A model generated the notes under the pieces. The model did not search any database, was not told the origin of the DNA, and was given only the letters and a program-made list of their open reading frames with translations. Both the position numbers and the translations under genes were made by a program. From positions 147,559,526 through 147,623,525 of the forward strand of contig NC_134397.1 in the NCBI RefSeq assembly GCF_050003625.1: 64,000 nucleotides of DNA, read 5' to 3'. The DNA comes from Haematobia irritans (Eukaryota; Arthropoda; Insecta; Diptera; Muscidae). Below, piece after piece: positions 23,328 through 35,098 of the stretch; the stretch's first letter is position 1, and the number at the start of each line of letters is the position of its first letter.

Positions 23328-24668
23328 TATGTGTTGATATTGCGCCTACGGAGCTAGTATGCCACTAATATTGAGCCCATTATTAAAAAAGAGAAAATCC
23401 ATAAATTAGTGTGGGTAATAAATCAAAATTTGTAAAAATCGAGCAATATTCTTATGTAAGAGCTACAAGTACGTATAAGTACGATCGGCTAGTACATCAA
23501 AATTTGAAATTTGAGTAACATTGGTTAATAAATAAGAGTACTATGGCCAAATTTGGGAAAATCGAGCGATGCATATATATGGAAGCTATATCTAAATCTG
23601 AACCAATTTGCATAATATTTCGCGGGTTTGATTAATACCACAAAAGGTTACCTTGTGCAAGATTTGAGTAAGATCAGTTACGAAATGAGGCCTGTATGGT
23701 CAAACGTAAGGTTATAAGGGCGAATTCTTCAAAATCGGGCGATACATTTATGGGAGCTATATCTAAATTTGAACCGATTTCGATGAAATTTTGCACATAT
23801 AGCTAGTACTATAGAGTACTGGATCTAGCCAACTTTTAGTAAGATCGGTTAATAAATAAGGGTTCTATGCCCAAATTTGGGAAAATCGGGCTGTACATAT
23901 ATATGGGAGTTATATCTAAATCTGAACCGATTTCGACAATTTTTTGCACATATAGTTAGTGCTATAGATGACTACATTAAGCCAAATTTGGGTAAGATTT
24001 ATGGCCAAATTTAGAAAAATCGTGCGGTACATATATATGGGAGCTATAGCTAAATCTGAACCGATTTCGATGATTTTTTTGCACATATAGTTATTGCTAT
24101 AGAAGATTATATTTAGCCAACTTTGAGTAAGATCGGTTTGGGGCCAAATTTGGGAAAATCGGGCGATACATATATATGAGAGCTATATCTAAATCTGAAC
24201 CGATTTAAATAAAATTTTGCAGACTTGAAGGGCGATGGAAAATATTACCTTTTGGCAAATTTGGTGATGATCCGTTTGAAAAAACGCGCAACGTGACCCC
24301 ATTTGTCGAAATCCGGCGATACATATATATGGGAGCTATATCTAAATTTGATCCGATTTCTTCCAAATTCAATAGCGTTTATCCTTGTGCCTAAAAAACT
24401 CCCTTACCAAATTTCATCAAAATCGGTTAATAATTGCGACCGGAATCCTGCGAACAACAAATACATGGACAGACGGACGGACAGACGGACGGACAGACGG
24501 ACGGACGGACGGACGGACGGATACCAAGCGCTAGATCGACTCAGGAGGTGATTCTGAGTCGATCGGTATATATTTTATGGGGTCTAAAGTCAATATTTCT
24601 GGTAGGCACATTTTTTGGCCGATCAAACTTATTATACCCTGACCACTATGTTGTGGTTTAGGGTATAA

Positions 24669-24849
24669 ACAGTGCACCAACTGTGTGAGAGCTCGCATTT
24701 TCGTAGTGAAGAGTGTGTGATCCATCTTCGGTGGATCACGATTGCGACATACCCAGTTTTTCTGAAAAAAAACAGGAAGTGCTTTCGACCAATCGACACG
24801 AGCTTTTTGTTTATTTTTGAGTGATTGACATATTGTGCGTGATTCAACC
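24669..24849. other. Short spacer with a GTGATCCA/TGGATCAC hairpin
   Basis: Positions 24717-24739 can fold into a perfect 8-bp stem with a TCTTCGG loop. The rest of the spacer has no other feature. Confidence 0.5.
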
Positions 24850-27250
24850 ACGGTTTCCACCGTTAGTAGAATTCTACTAAAATGGTAGATTTTTTTAATA
24901 TTTGGTAGATTTTTAGAATATTTAAAATTTTGACAACATTTTCTATAGAAATAAAACTTTGACAAAAATTTTTATAGAAATAAAATTTTGACAAAATTCT
25001 CTATAGAATTAAATTTTGACAAAGTTCTCTATAGAAATAAAATTTTCACAAAAATAAAATAATAAAATAAAATTTTCACAAAATTCTCTATAGAAATAAA
25101 ATTTTGACTAAATTTTCTATTGAAATAAAATTTTGATAAAATTTTCTATAGAAATAAATTTTTCACAAAATTCTCTATAGAAATAAGATTTTCACAAAAT
25201 TCTCTAAAGAAATAAAATTTTGATAAAATTCTCTAAAGAAACAAAATTTTGATAAAATTTTCTATAGAAACAAAATTTTGACAAAATTCCCTACAGAAAT
25301 AAAATTTTGACCACATTTTCTATAGAAATAAAATTTTGACAAAACTTTCTACAGAAATAAAATTTTGACAAAATTTTCTATAGAAATAACATTTTGATAA
25401 AATTTTCTATAGAAATAAAATTTTCACAAAATTCTCTATAGAAATATAATTTTCACAAAATTCTCTATAGAAAAAAATTTTGACAAAATTCCCTATAGAA
25501 ATAAAATCTTGGCAAAATTTTCTATTGAAATAAAATTGTGACAAAATTTTCTACAGAAATAAAATTTTGACAAAATTTTTAACAGAAATAAAATTTTGAC
25601 AAAATTTTCTACAGAAATAAAATTTTGACAAAATTTTCTATAGGAATAACATTTTGATAAATTTTCTATAGAAATAAAATGTTGATAAAATTTTCTATAA
25701 AAACAAAATTTTGACAAAATTCCATATAAAAATAAAATTTTGACAAAATTTTCTATAGGAATAACATTTTGATAAAATGTTCTATAGAAATAAAATTTTC
25801 ACAAAATTCTCTATAGAAATATAATTTTCACAAAATTCCCCATAGAAATAAAATTTTGACAAAATTTTCTATAGAAATAAAATTGTGACAAAATTTTCTA
25901 CAGAAATAAAATTTTGACAAAATTTTTTATAGAAATAACATTTTGACAAAACTTTCTACAGAAATAAAATTTTGACAAAATTTTCTATAGGAATAACATT
26001 TTGATAAATTTTCTATAGAAATAAAATGTTGATAAAATTTTCAACAGAAACAAAATTTTCTATAGAAATAAAATTTTGATAACATTTTCTATAGAAATAA
26101 AATTATCAAAAAAATTCTCCATAGAAATAAGATTTTCACAAAATTCTCTAAAGAAATAAAATTTTGATAAAATTTTCTATAGAAACAAAATTTTGACAAA
26201 ATTCCCTATACAAATAAAATGTTGACAAAATTTTCTATAGAAATGAAATTTTGACAAAAATTTCTATAGAAATAAAATATTGACAAAATTTTCTATAGAA
26301 ATAAAATTTTGACAAAATTTTCCATAGAAATAAAATTTTGACATTTTCCATAGAAATAAAATTTTGACAAAATTTTCTATAGAAATAAAATTTTGACAAA
26401 ATTTTTTATAGAAATAACATTTTGACAAAACTTTCTACAGAAATAAAATTTTGACAAAATTTTCTATAGGAATAATATTTTGATAAATTTTCTGTAGAAA
26501 TAAAATGTTGATAAAATTTTCTATAAAAACAAAATTTTGACAAAATTCCCTATAGAAATAAAATTGTGACAAAATTTACTATAGAAATAAAATTTTGACA
26601 AAATTTTCTACGGAAATAAAATGTTGATAAAATTTTCAATAGAAACAAAATTTTGACAAAATTTTCTATAGAAATAAAATTTTAATAACATTTTCTATAG
26701 AAATAAAATTATCAAAAAAATTCTCTATAGAAATAAGATTTTCACAAAATTCTCTAAAGAAATAAAATTTTGATAAAATGTTCTATAGAAACAAAATTTT
26801 GACAAAATTCCCTATAGAAATGAAATGTTGACAAAAATTTCTATAGAAATAAAATTTTGACAAAAATTTCTATAGAAATAAAATATTGACAAAAGTTTCT
26901 ATAGAAATAAAATTTTCCATAGAAATAAAATTTTGACAACATTTTCCATAGAAATAAAATTTTGACAAAATATTCTATAGAAATGAAATTTTGACAAAAT
27001 TTTCTATAGAAATAAAATTTTGACAAAAATTTCTATAGAAATAAAATATTGACAAAATTTTCTATAGAAACAAAATTTTGACAAAATTCCCTATAGAAAT
27101 AAAATGTTGACAAAATTTTCCATAGAAATAAAATTTTGACAAAATTTTCCATAGAAATAAAATTTTGACAAAATTTTCTATAGAAATAAAATTTTACAAA
27201 ATATTTCTTTTTCTCCAAATTTTGATAGATTATTTATGGCTCGAGTGGCA
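24850..27250 (+). repeat. Largest 29-bp satellite array, about 2.3 kb
   Basis: The left boundary is CCACGGTTTCCACCGTTAGT...GAATTCTAC at about 24848-24880. The right boundary is TTGATAGATTATTTATGGCT...GTGGCAACC at about 27217-27253. In between are some 80 monomers with variants GACAAAATTTTC, GATAAAATTTTC and CACAAAATTCTC. A rare variant TAGGAATAAC/T recurs at 25641, 25988 and 26467 within a longer shared context, so blocks of about 12 monomers were duplicated. Minus-strand frames of about 60-75 codons (RKFCQNFISIENFVKILF) are repeat artefacts: three 29-bp units give 29 codons. Confidence 0.92.
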
Positions 27251-27276
27251 ACCTTGTATCCAACGCGATACAAGGT
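27251..27276. repeat. Perfect 10-bp inverted repeat at the satellite/SINE junction
   Basis: ACCTTGTATC, six bases (CAACGC), then GATACAAGGT. The left arm overlaps the satellite boundary GTGGCAACCTTG. Confidence 0.8.
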
Positions 27277-27437
27277 TCTGTGTTAAGGGTCCTTCTTTTT
27301 ATAGCCGAGTTCGGAAGATGTTTCATATTGTGGTGAAACCACATAGAGAAGCTTTGAAAGACTCAGAAATGTCACCAGCATTGATCCCACGGCCCTGTGT
27401 ATGCAAGGCGGGCTTGCTAACAGGTACATCACGGGAT
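27262..27437 (-). mobile_element. tRNA-derived SINE, 3' truncated
   Basis: The minus strand reads CCCGTGATGTACCTGTTAGC, CCGCCTTGCATACACAGG and then a degenerate box B (GTGGGATCAATGC), followed by body sequence GGTGACATTTCTGAGTCTTT and GGCTATAAAAAGAAGGACCC. This body subtype differs from that at 1692-1987. Its tRNA-like start abuts the mariner relic at 27438. Confidence 0.75.
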
Positions 27438-27682
27438 CTCCATCGATGCACTGTCGTTGAAAGTTGTAAAAAAAATTGCACCATAATGTTCACGATTTAC
27501 TTCCATTTTTTGGGGATGAGATGATTTTTTTAAGTTGCTGTAATCAACAAAAATAGAGCTCATATGTCAAAACGTTCTGAAAACGTATAACTTCAAAAAT
27601 ATCAAGCTTTACGATAGAGCTCTCAGTTGGCAGATTGCAACACTAGGGTTGACCAATAACGAAATATAAAAGTCAACCCTCG
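27438..27682 (-). pseudogene. Mariner 5' end with N-terminal transposase remnant
   Basis: The minus strand begins after TA (27683-27684) with CGAGGGTTGACTTTTATATT and a leader containing GCAATCTGCCAACTGA. An ATG-led stub near 27510 reads MEVNREHYGAIFFTTFND, the typical start of a mariner transposase. It stops within about 25 codons, where a SINE replaces the rest. A longer relative is at 45151-45630. The DNA-binding and catalytic domains are absent, so it has no function. Confidence 0.72.
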
Positions 27683-27684
27683 TA

Positions 27685-28740
27685 ACTTTCTATACCAAAA
27701 ACGGATATGCATTGGCGACCATCTGAGTGAACCAACATCCCAACAATACGATTCCCTTTAGTCCTTTTAACGATGTCCTTTAGTAAAATGGTTGTGGATT
27801 TTTATTTATGTGCATCTGAGTATTTAACATTCAAGTGGCCCCGTCTACGTTAATCAAAACACTTTGAACATAGTTTAAAAATTCCCCATTAGATTGTGTT
27901 GAACGTGCTGTAGTGGTTTTTTCCCCTGATGTGGCTACCCACATCCTTTGCATCAAACCGATTGCAGCCGATTCACTTATAGCTGTGGATATAAACTTCC
28001 GCCTGGTGGCTGTGATAGTACTTTTGCCACATTGTGTAAGCTATGGCAAACCCGCCACACAAACGTGTTCATCCCTAGTTTGTAAGTACTTGGCGTACGC
28101 ATCCTATGGGGTATAATTTTTACAAAACGCTTTCATATACATTCCAATTTAAAATCAGTTTGTCATCACCTATCTGTGAATGTAATTGGAGCGAAGCAAT
28201 GCTATATTCCAGTGTCCCTTTTAGGTGTCCAAATGAGACCAATGGCTGACTGTCATTATCGATGTGCCAAATACAGTTAGCATCCAGCGACAGAGTAAAA
28301 GCAATAACGTCCGAATGTCAAAGCTGTTTTCCTTGTTGTCAACACTAAAGTCAATGTTTGAATGTGGTTTTCATTGAGCATATATAGATGGATGGGTGGA
28401 TGTTAGTTTGGATATAGAAGCAAAGTATGGTCGAGCACAAGTCCACATCAACGTAAACGCGAGTGGTTGTGAGGCAGTGAGTGTTTGTGATAGTAAATTG
28501 CAATAATTGCAAGTTTTGTGCCTGCTGCTGTACCACGGTGCGAATCAGCGACGACAATTCAAATAAGCAAAATAATTATCCATACGCACCCTAGTCCAAA
28601 ATTAGATACCCATTGGTTGTGAATAAAGTCATCTCACATAGGAAAAACGTGGTATGAGCCCAATGAACGTAAGCTTATAAGCATATAATGTTTATATTTA
28701 ACACTCTTTTAAGAATATTGCAAAGAATTGGGATAAATTT
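27685..28740. other. Single-copy spacer
   Basis: I see no family A-D sequence, inverted repeat or convincing exon. A 67-codon plus frame (27913-28116) and a 68-codon minus frame (28351-28557) have no recognisable domain. Confidence 0.45.
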
Positions 28741-29164
28741 CAAATTGATAAATTGTCGATGGGGGCCATGCCAAACACTTGGACAGATACACACAATATT
28801 CAGCACACCTAATTGTAGTTATAGAATCTAGACCCCAAATCGGAGGGCAGACCTATTTATGGTCCTAAAAACCTATAGAATTTCAATTTCAGGCAAATTG
28901 GATACAAAAACTACTGTGTCTAGAATCCCAAAAACTAAAATCGGGAGATCGGTCTATATGGGGGCTATAGTAAAACATGGGCCGATACTCACCATTTTCG
29001 CCGCACCTCCTTATGATCCTAACTGGATAAAAATTACGGAATCTAGAAGCCCAAGGAGTAAAATCGGGAAATCGGTCTATATGACGGCTATATCAAAACA
29101 TGGACCGATACTTAATATTTTCGGCACATGGTCCCAAAATACCTCTAGATTTCCAATATCAAGC

Positions 29165-30437
29165 AAGGGTGATACGGTCAAAATTTGGTCAATATAAACT
29201 TGACGTATTTCTTTCAATTTTGCATTTAAAAAACCTGAACACCCCTCATTTTGAAGGTGTGTGTGTGTAGAATGATGCTCCTATTTTGATTTTGGAATTC
29301 ACTCTTCAGTTGTCAAAATGCCTTCCAAGCAAGAAGAGCAGCGTATCAAAATTTTGCTCGCGCATCGCGAAAATCCGAGCTACTCGCACGCAAAGCTGGC
29401 AAAATCGCTAAAAGTTGCCAAATCGACCGTTACAAATGTAATTAAAGTGTTTGGGGAACGTTTGTCGACAGCCAGGAAGTCTGGATCGGGGGGAAATCGA
29501 AAACCGGAAGCCGCGAAACCCTAACCTCTCTCTCCGAGATGCCGCAAATAAGCTGGGTGTATCGTCTACAACCGTGCATCGAGCCAAAAAACGAGCCGGA
29601 CTATCGACTTACAAGAAGATAGTGACTCAAAATCGCGATGATAAACAAAATACGACGGCCAAAGCGCGATCCCGGAGGCTGTACACGACGATGCTGACGA
29701 AGTTTGACTGCGTGGTAATGGACGACGAAACCTACGTCAAATCCGACTACAAGCAGCTTCCGGGACTGGAGTTTTATACGGCAAAAGGAAGGGGAAAGGT
29801 AGCAGATGTTTTCAAGCACATAAAACTGTCAAAGTTCGCAAAGAAATATCTGGTTTGGCAAGCCATCTGTACCTGTGGCTTGAAAAGCAGCATTTTCATA
29901 GCTTCCGGGACTGTCAACCAAGAAATTTACGTGAAAGAGTGTTTGAATAAACGTCTGCTGCCTTTCCTGAAGAAACACGGTTTTTCCGTACTGTTTTGGC
30001 CGGATTTGGCATCTTGCAATTACGGTAAAAAGGCCATGGAGTGGTACGCCGCCTACAACGTGCAGGTGGTTCCCAAGGACAAGAAACCTCCCAACACGCC
30101 AGAGCTCCGCCCAATTGAGAAATACTGGGCTATGGTCAAGCGGAACCTAAAGAAGACAAAAAAGAAAAAAAAACTGCTAAGGACGAGCAGCAGTTCAAGG
30201 CAAACTGGCTTTCTGCGGCGAAGAAGGTGGACAAGGAGGCTGTACAAAATCTGATGGTAGGTGTCAAGCGTCAGGCCCGGCAATTCGGATTTAGAAAAGC
30301 GAAAGCCTAACTGAATATTTTTCCTGAATTTTATACTAATTGAACTTGAAAAAGAAATTTAATTTGATTTTTTAAATAAACGATTTCACCGATTTACACG
30401 CGTTTTCCCTTGACCAAATTTTGACCGTATCACCCTT
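29165..30437 (+). mobile_element. DD37E Tc1/mariner-type transposon, complete ends, copy 1
   Basis: The ends form 28-bp inverted repeats beginning AAGGGTGATACGGTCAAAAT and continuing TTGGTCAA. The right flank starts with TA (30438-30439), but the left flank is AAGC. Family B sequence expected just left of the insertion (about 25 bp, up to GGATTCTA) is missing, so a small deletion removed the left target duplication. Length is 1273 bp, normal for this group. The copy at 42755-43572 is truncated but very similar. Confidence 0.88.
29318..30310 (+). pseudogene. Transposase pseudogene, DD37E family (ITmD37E-like)
   Basis: The start MPSKQEEQRIKILLAHRENP leads into a helix-turn-helix (YSHAKLAKSLKVAKSTVTNV, about residues 22-41). 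The frame ends at a TAA (29522-29524). The reading shifts and continues from about 29525 with SLRDAANKLGVSSTTVHRAK, a second DNA-binding helix set. The catalytic region has VVMDDETYVK (first Asp) and FWPDLASCNYG (second Asp). Then, 37 residues on, comes the Glu of TPELRPIEKYW, hence DD37E. Near 30170 an A-run frameshift diverts the C-terminus. In the other frame it ends ...VKRQARQFGFRKAKA at 30308-30310. Full length would be about 330 residues. DD37E elements are known from mosquitoes; that family label is from memory. The catalytic residues survive but the frame is broken twice. Confidence 0.88.
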
Positions 30438-31037
30438 TAGAAGCCCAAGAAGTAAAATCGGTAGATCGGTTTATATGAGGGCTATATCAAAACATGGACC
30501 TATACTCACCATTTTCGGCACACCTCGTTACCTTCCCAAAATACCTATAGATTTCCAATTTCAGGCAAATTAGATAAAAACTATGGATTCTGGAAGCCCA
30601 AGAAATAAAATCGTGAGTTCGGCCTATATGGGGTCTATATCAAAACATGAACCGATACTCAACGTTTTCGACACATCTTTTTATGGTCATAAAATACCTC
30701 TAGATTTCCAATTTTAGGCAAATTGGATAAAAATTACGTTTTCTGTAAGGCCCAGATCCCATATCGTGAGGCCGATTTATGTGGGGACTACATCAAAACC
30801 TGGACCGATATAGCCCATTTTCGAACTTGACCTGCCTTTCAGCAAGATTGCTTATTGAAGACTGTAGCGTTATTACAACAGACAGACGTACATGGTTATA
30901 TCGTCTTACATTTTCTCCCTGATCAAGAATATATATACTTTATATACTCGGAAATCCATATTTCGATGTGTGACAAACGGAATGACAAACTTATTATACC
31001 CCTATCACCATTCTATGGTGGTGGGTATAATGACGGA

Positions 31038-31320
31038 ACCACTGTGGTGCAACGGTTAGCATACCCGCCTTGCATACAAATGGGTCATGGGTTCAATGCC
31101 AGTTTCGACCAACTACCAAACGATTTTTAGCGGTGGATACCCCCCTCATTAACGCTGATGACAATTCTGAATATTTTAAAGTTTCTCTAAGTCGTTTCGC
31201 GCAAAGTAGTATGCCGCCCGGACTCAGCTCTAAAAACAAGGTACTTTGTCTTTGAAATAAACATAGAATCGGGCGACACTTAGTGTTGGCCGCTGTGGTA
31301 TCAAAGCTCGTATCTACACA
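31038..31320 (+). mobile_element. tRNA-derived SINE, plus strand, 3' end decayed
   Basis: The tRNA-like head ACTGTGGTGCAACGGTTAGC holds box A (31045-31060), and GGGTTCAATGCC is a slightly degenerate box B (31089-31100). The body GCGGTGGATACCC, TTTAAAGTTTCTCTAAGTCG and GAATCGGGCGACACTTAGTG matches other copies. It follows immediately after a family B hairpin. The 3' tail and target duplication are not clear. Confidence 0.78.
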
Positions 31321-32255
31321 GACAAGCCCGCTTCAAATAACGCATTGGAAGACAACATTGAATCATTGATTTGTGAGAAATCAATCACGGTCAATATTTG
31401 CCAAAAATAATCTTCAAACATTCAATTATTTACATGAAAAACTATCAAATAGTTTTGGTTTAATTTGTAAGTGTGTTCTTGCCATTCGGAAATATTTTAT
31501 GGTGCAATTGTATAAATTTAATAAAGCATCCATAGAAAAGAAAACAACGACTATTTTCAACCTGCTGAAGGCTTTAGTACATTTTTGGGATTTTATAGGT
31601 CATGTTGCATTAAAGCAGAAAAACGGACAAAACAAATGCAAATAACTTAAATAAATGAATTAAAACAGAATCAAGGATTTTATTGCAACACTCGCAATTT
31701 TACTGAACCAGAAAGCACCAAAATGAGCATCATATAAAAATTTACTTTTTTTGTTTAATTGTTTATTTCTCGTTTTTATATTTGAACACAAAAAATAAAT
31801 TTTTTTATTGTTAGCGTTAAATGAATGATGCATAGCAGAAATACTATTTGTTTGTCCACTTATTTTACAGTATTTATTCAGTATCATGTCATTAGGTTGC
31901 TCAAATTGCTATTAAATACAATAAAAGTGAAATGTTACTTTAAATGCCATGTAGCGTATGTTGTCAAACCAAGTGATCAAAAGATCTACGATAAATCGAA
32001 TGTGTATTTTGTTTTTTAGATATTAAAAAAATAATAATAATAAAATAAACACTATATATGGAGTTGTATAAAATGAGTTCACATTGAAAGGTTTCGAACA
32101 ATTTTTTAGGAGTTTTAAATAACAAAGCAAATATATACGGCTGCACAATGGCCTACTCATACGCATCACTTGAGCTCGATACAAAGCTCCTGTAATCACT
32201 TCACTCCGTTGCCCCAACTCATAATACACCACGCCCATCTGGTCCTACCAAATAC
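31321..32255. other. Single-copy AT-rich spacer
   Basis: No gene is recognised. Frames of 60-90 codons here are lysine- or phenylalanine-rich products of AT-rich sequence with no domain. Confidence 0.5.
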
Positions 32256-33540
32256 ATAGTCTAAGCTTAACATATATAGCCCCCATATAAACCGATCCCC
32301 AGATTCGGCTTGCGGAGCCTCTAAGAGAAGCAAATTTCATCCGATCCGGCTGTAATTTCGTACATGGTGTCAGCATATGATCTCTAAAAACTGTGCAAAA
32401 ATTGGTTCACATCGGTCCATAATTATATATAGCCCCCATATAAACCGATCCACCGATTTGGCTTGCGGAGCCTCTAAGAGAAGCAAATTTCATCCGATCC
32501 GAAAGTTGGAATATGGTGTTAGTATATGGTCTCTAATGACCATGCAAACATTGCTCCACATCGGTCCATAATTATATATAACCCCCATACAAACCGATCA
32601 CCAGATGTGACCTCCGGAGCCTCTTGGAAGACCAAAATTCATCTGATTCAGTTTAAATTGGGTACGTGGTGTTAATATATGGCCTCAAACACCCATGCAA
32701 AAATTGGTCGAAATAGGTCCATAATTATATATAGGCCCCATATAAACCGATCCCCAGATTTGACCGCCGGAGCCCCTTGGAACAGCACAATTCATCCGAT
32801 TCGGTTGAAATTTGGTACGTGATGTTAGTATATGGTATCCAGCAACCATGCAGGAATTGGTTCATATCAGTCCATAATTATATAGCTCCCATATAAACCG
32901 ATCCCCAGATTTGATCTCCGGTGCCTTTTGGAGAATCAAAATTCATCCGATCTGGTTGAAATTTGGTACGTGGTGGTAGTATATGATATTTAACAACCAT
33001 GCCAAAAGTGGTCCATAGCAGTCCATAATCATATATAGGCCCCATTTAAACCGATCCCGAGATTTGGTTTTGGAGCCTCTTGGAGGAGCAAATTTCATCC
33101 GAGTCAGCTGAAATTTGGTACATTGTGCTAGTATATGGCCGTTAAAATCCATGCCTAACTAGGTCCATATCTGTCCATAGTTATATATAGCCCTCAGATA
33201 AATCGATCCCCAATCACACAAAAATTGGTCCATATCAAGTTCATAATTGTATATAGCCCCCATATAAGCGACCCCCATATTTCAATTCTAGCTCTCTATG
33301 TATCGTGCAAAAGTCCATATCGATTCGTAATTATTTGAAGACTTACCTATACATACATTTTTGGTCTAATATATACCACGTATGGACTAACTCACAATTT
33401 AGAAAACGTTGTTAGTTTTATGATACCACAACAAGTAATTTGATTGTGGATTGCAGTCTTTCGTAGAAGTTTCTACGCAATCCATGGTGGAGGGTACATA
33501 AGACTCGGCCTGGCCGAACTTACTGCCGTATATACGTGTT
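32256..33540 (-). mobile_element. Family C HINE-like element, reverse, 3' end lost
   Basis: Read on the minus strand it begins at 33540 (ACACGTATATACGGCAGTAA) with GATTGCGTAGAAACTTCTAC. Seven or so monomers follow (GGATCGGTTTATATGGGGGC, GACCATATACTAACACCA). The microsatellite and hairpin are absent. Its head abuts 29-bp satellite in the reverse orientation. Confidence 0.8.
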
Positions 33541-34250
33541 TTCTATAGAAAATTTTGTCAAAATTTTATTCCTATAGAAAATTTTGTCAAAATGTTATTT
33601 CTATAGAAAATTTTGTCAAAATTTTATTTCTATAGAAAATTTTGTCAACATTTTATTTCTATAGAAAATTTTGTCAAAATTTTATTTCTATAGAAAATTT
33701 TGTCAAAATTTTATTTTTATAGAAAATTTTGTCAAAATTTTATTTTTATAGAAAATTTTGTCAAAATTTTATTTTTATAGAAAATTTTGTCAAAATTTTA
33801 TTTTTATAGAAAATTTTGTCAAAATTTTATTTTTATAGAAAATTTTGCCAAAATTTTATTTCTATAGAAAATTTTGTCAACATTTGTTTATAGAAAATTT
33901 TGTCAACATTTTTTTTTATAGAAAATTTTGTCAAGATTTTATTTCTATAGAAAATTTTGTCAACATTTTATTTTTATAGAAAATTTTGTCAACATTTTGT
34001 TTTATAGAAAATTTTGTCTAAATTTTTTTCTATAGAAAATTTTGTCAAAATTATATTTCTATAGAAAATTTTGTGAAGATTTTATTTCTATAGAAAATTT
34101 TGTCAAAAATTGATTCCTATAGAAAATTTTGTCAAAAATTAATTTCTATTAGAAAATTTTATAAATTTTATTTCTATTAGAAAATTTTAAATTTCTCTTG
34201 ATAGGAGAGGAATATTTCTCTTGATAGGTAGAATTCTACCAACTTTTCAT
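33541..34250 (-). repeat. 29-bp satellite array, reverse orientation
   Basis: About 22 monomers of TATAGAAAATTTTGTCAAAA with TTTTATTTC. The first dozen are unusually uniform, with a TTTTTATAG variant block at about 33710-33840. The right boundary is GGTAGAATTCTACC (34226-34239), the inner boundary motif seen at 22565 and 24873. Confidence 0.9.
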
Positions 34251-35098
34251 CACCAGTAACGTGATGTTGATTACAATCCGTACAAATGGCACATGCTGAC
34301 GATTTCGTTACATCGAAAATAGGTTCCTCTACTTTAAGGAAAATTTGGCTTACTTCAAAGACATGGTCTTATATGTTAATTTCCTATGAAAATTCTATAC
34401 AAGAATCACTTCTCCCAAGTTGAACTATTTTTTCACCACCACTGTACATCATCTTCTCATATAGCTACAATGCCTTAATCTTATTTTTCGATTTCAATTT
34501 TTACTACATTACCCCAACAACAAATCAAAACCTATTTTTAGAGGCATTGCTGAATTCACCTGATTGTTGAACGAAGTGTTTTTATGTCAGTCAATATTAG
34601 ATATATTCTCCATATACACCTGTCATCCGATTTATTTTCATGAGGGGATAAAAAGCGCACTGATCATCCAAATTGCCCGAAACTAGAAGCAAATTTTGAG
34701 ATTTTACTTTTCGAGCTCATTCGAGTAATGGGGGTAAAAATCTGCAGAATGTAAATTTTATATCATGCCTTCTTAGTCGCGATATTTAAGATTCTTCTAA
34801 ACTCAAACAAAAAATGTTCTTTAAATCCAGAATTTGATCTAGTCCCCATAAATAAACATACTATTGAACCAATCTTCTTGAGAGAGTATGTTTCATCAAA
34901 TCTGTCTGAAATTCTCTACATTTTCAAGGAAACCACTACGAAGAGGAGGAGAAAGCTATTGACTTTGATGCAAAGTTGAACTCAGTTCGAAGGAATTTTC
35001 CTTTAGGTAGAGGTAACTATTTTAGTAACCATCAAATCACCTACTTCTAAAGACAAAACACCCTCAATTAGTTTATTATGGACTTTTGTTACAATAAA
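34251..35098. other. Single-copy spacer
   Basis: No gene, repeat family or inverted repeat is recognised. Confidence 0.5.

Larger units (their letters stand above)
22151..24668 (+). mobile_element. Family D HINE-like element, both ends present
   Basis: The head is ACAAGTAAGTAAAGTAGAAA with GTCGGGCGGGGCCGACTATA, then ATACCCTAAACCACC. A hAT-like insertion fills 22343-23327. Monomers resume, with TATATGG-type landmarks 153 bp apart (23747 to 23900, and 24173 to 24326) plus two shortened units. A GACAGACGGACG tract lies at about 24470-24521, and the end is the hairpin ATACCCTGACCAC...GTGGTTTAGGGTAT (to 24668). The translated monomer frame has stops, unlike B and C. Confidence 0.85.
28741..31030 (+). 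mobile_element. Family B HINE-like element carrying a DD37E transposon
   Basis: Family B monomers (GGTCTATATGGGGGCTATA, AAACATGGNCCGATACTCACC, AAGCCCAAGAAGTAAAATCG) lie on both sides of the transposon at 29165-30437. The 3' end has ACAGACAGACGTACATGG, AATATATATACTTTATATA and a hairpin at about 30997-31029 (TTATACCCC...GGTGGTGGGTATAA). The 5' head is missing. The sequence at 28800-28860 (GAATCTAGACCCCAAATCGG) is shared with the reverse B copy at 62036-62254, so the two belong to one subtype. Confidence 0.8.

Noticed and set aside
24531..24965. A 144-codon minus-strand frame
   Set aside because: It spans a HINE hairpin, a spacer and satellite start, with no domain; chance frame across repeat boundaries.
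24850..27250. Regular 29-bp repeats could suggest a CRISPR array
   Set aside because: The repeats are contiguous with no unique spacers, the context is a fly genome, and the same unit occurs in many dispersed arrays.
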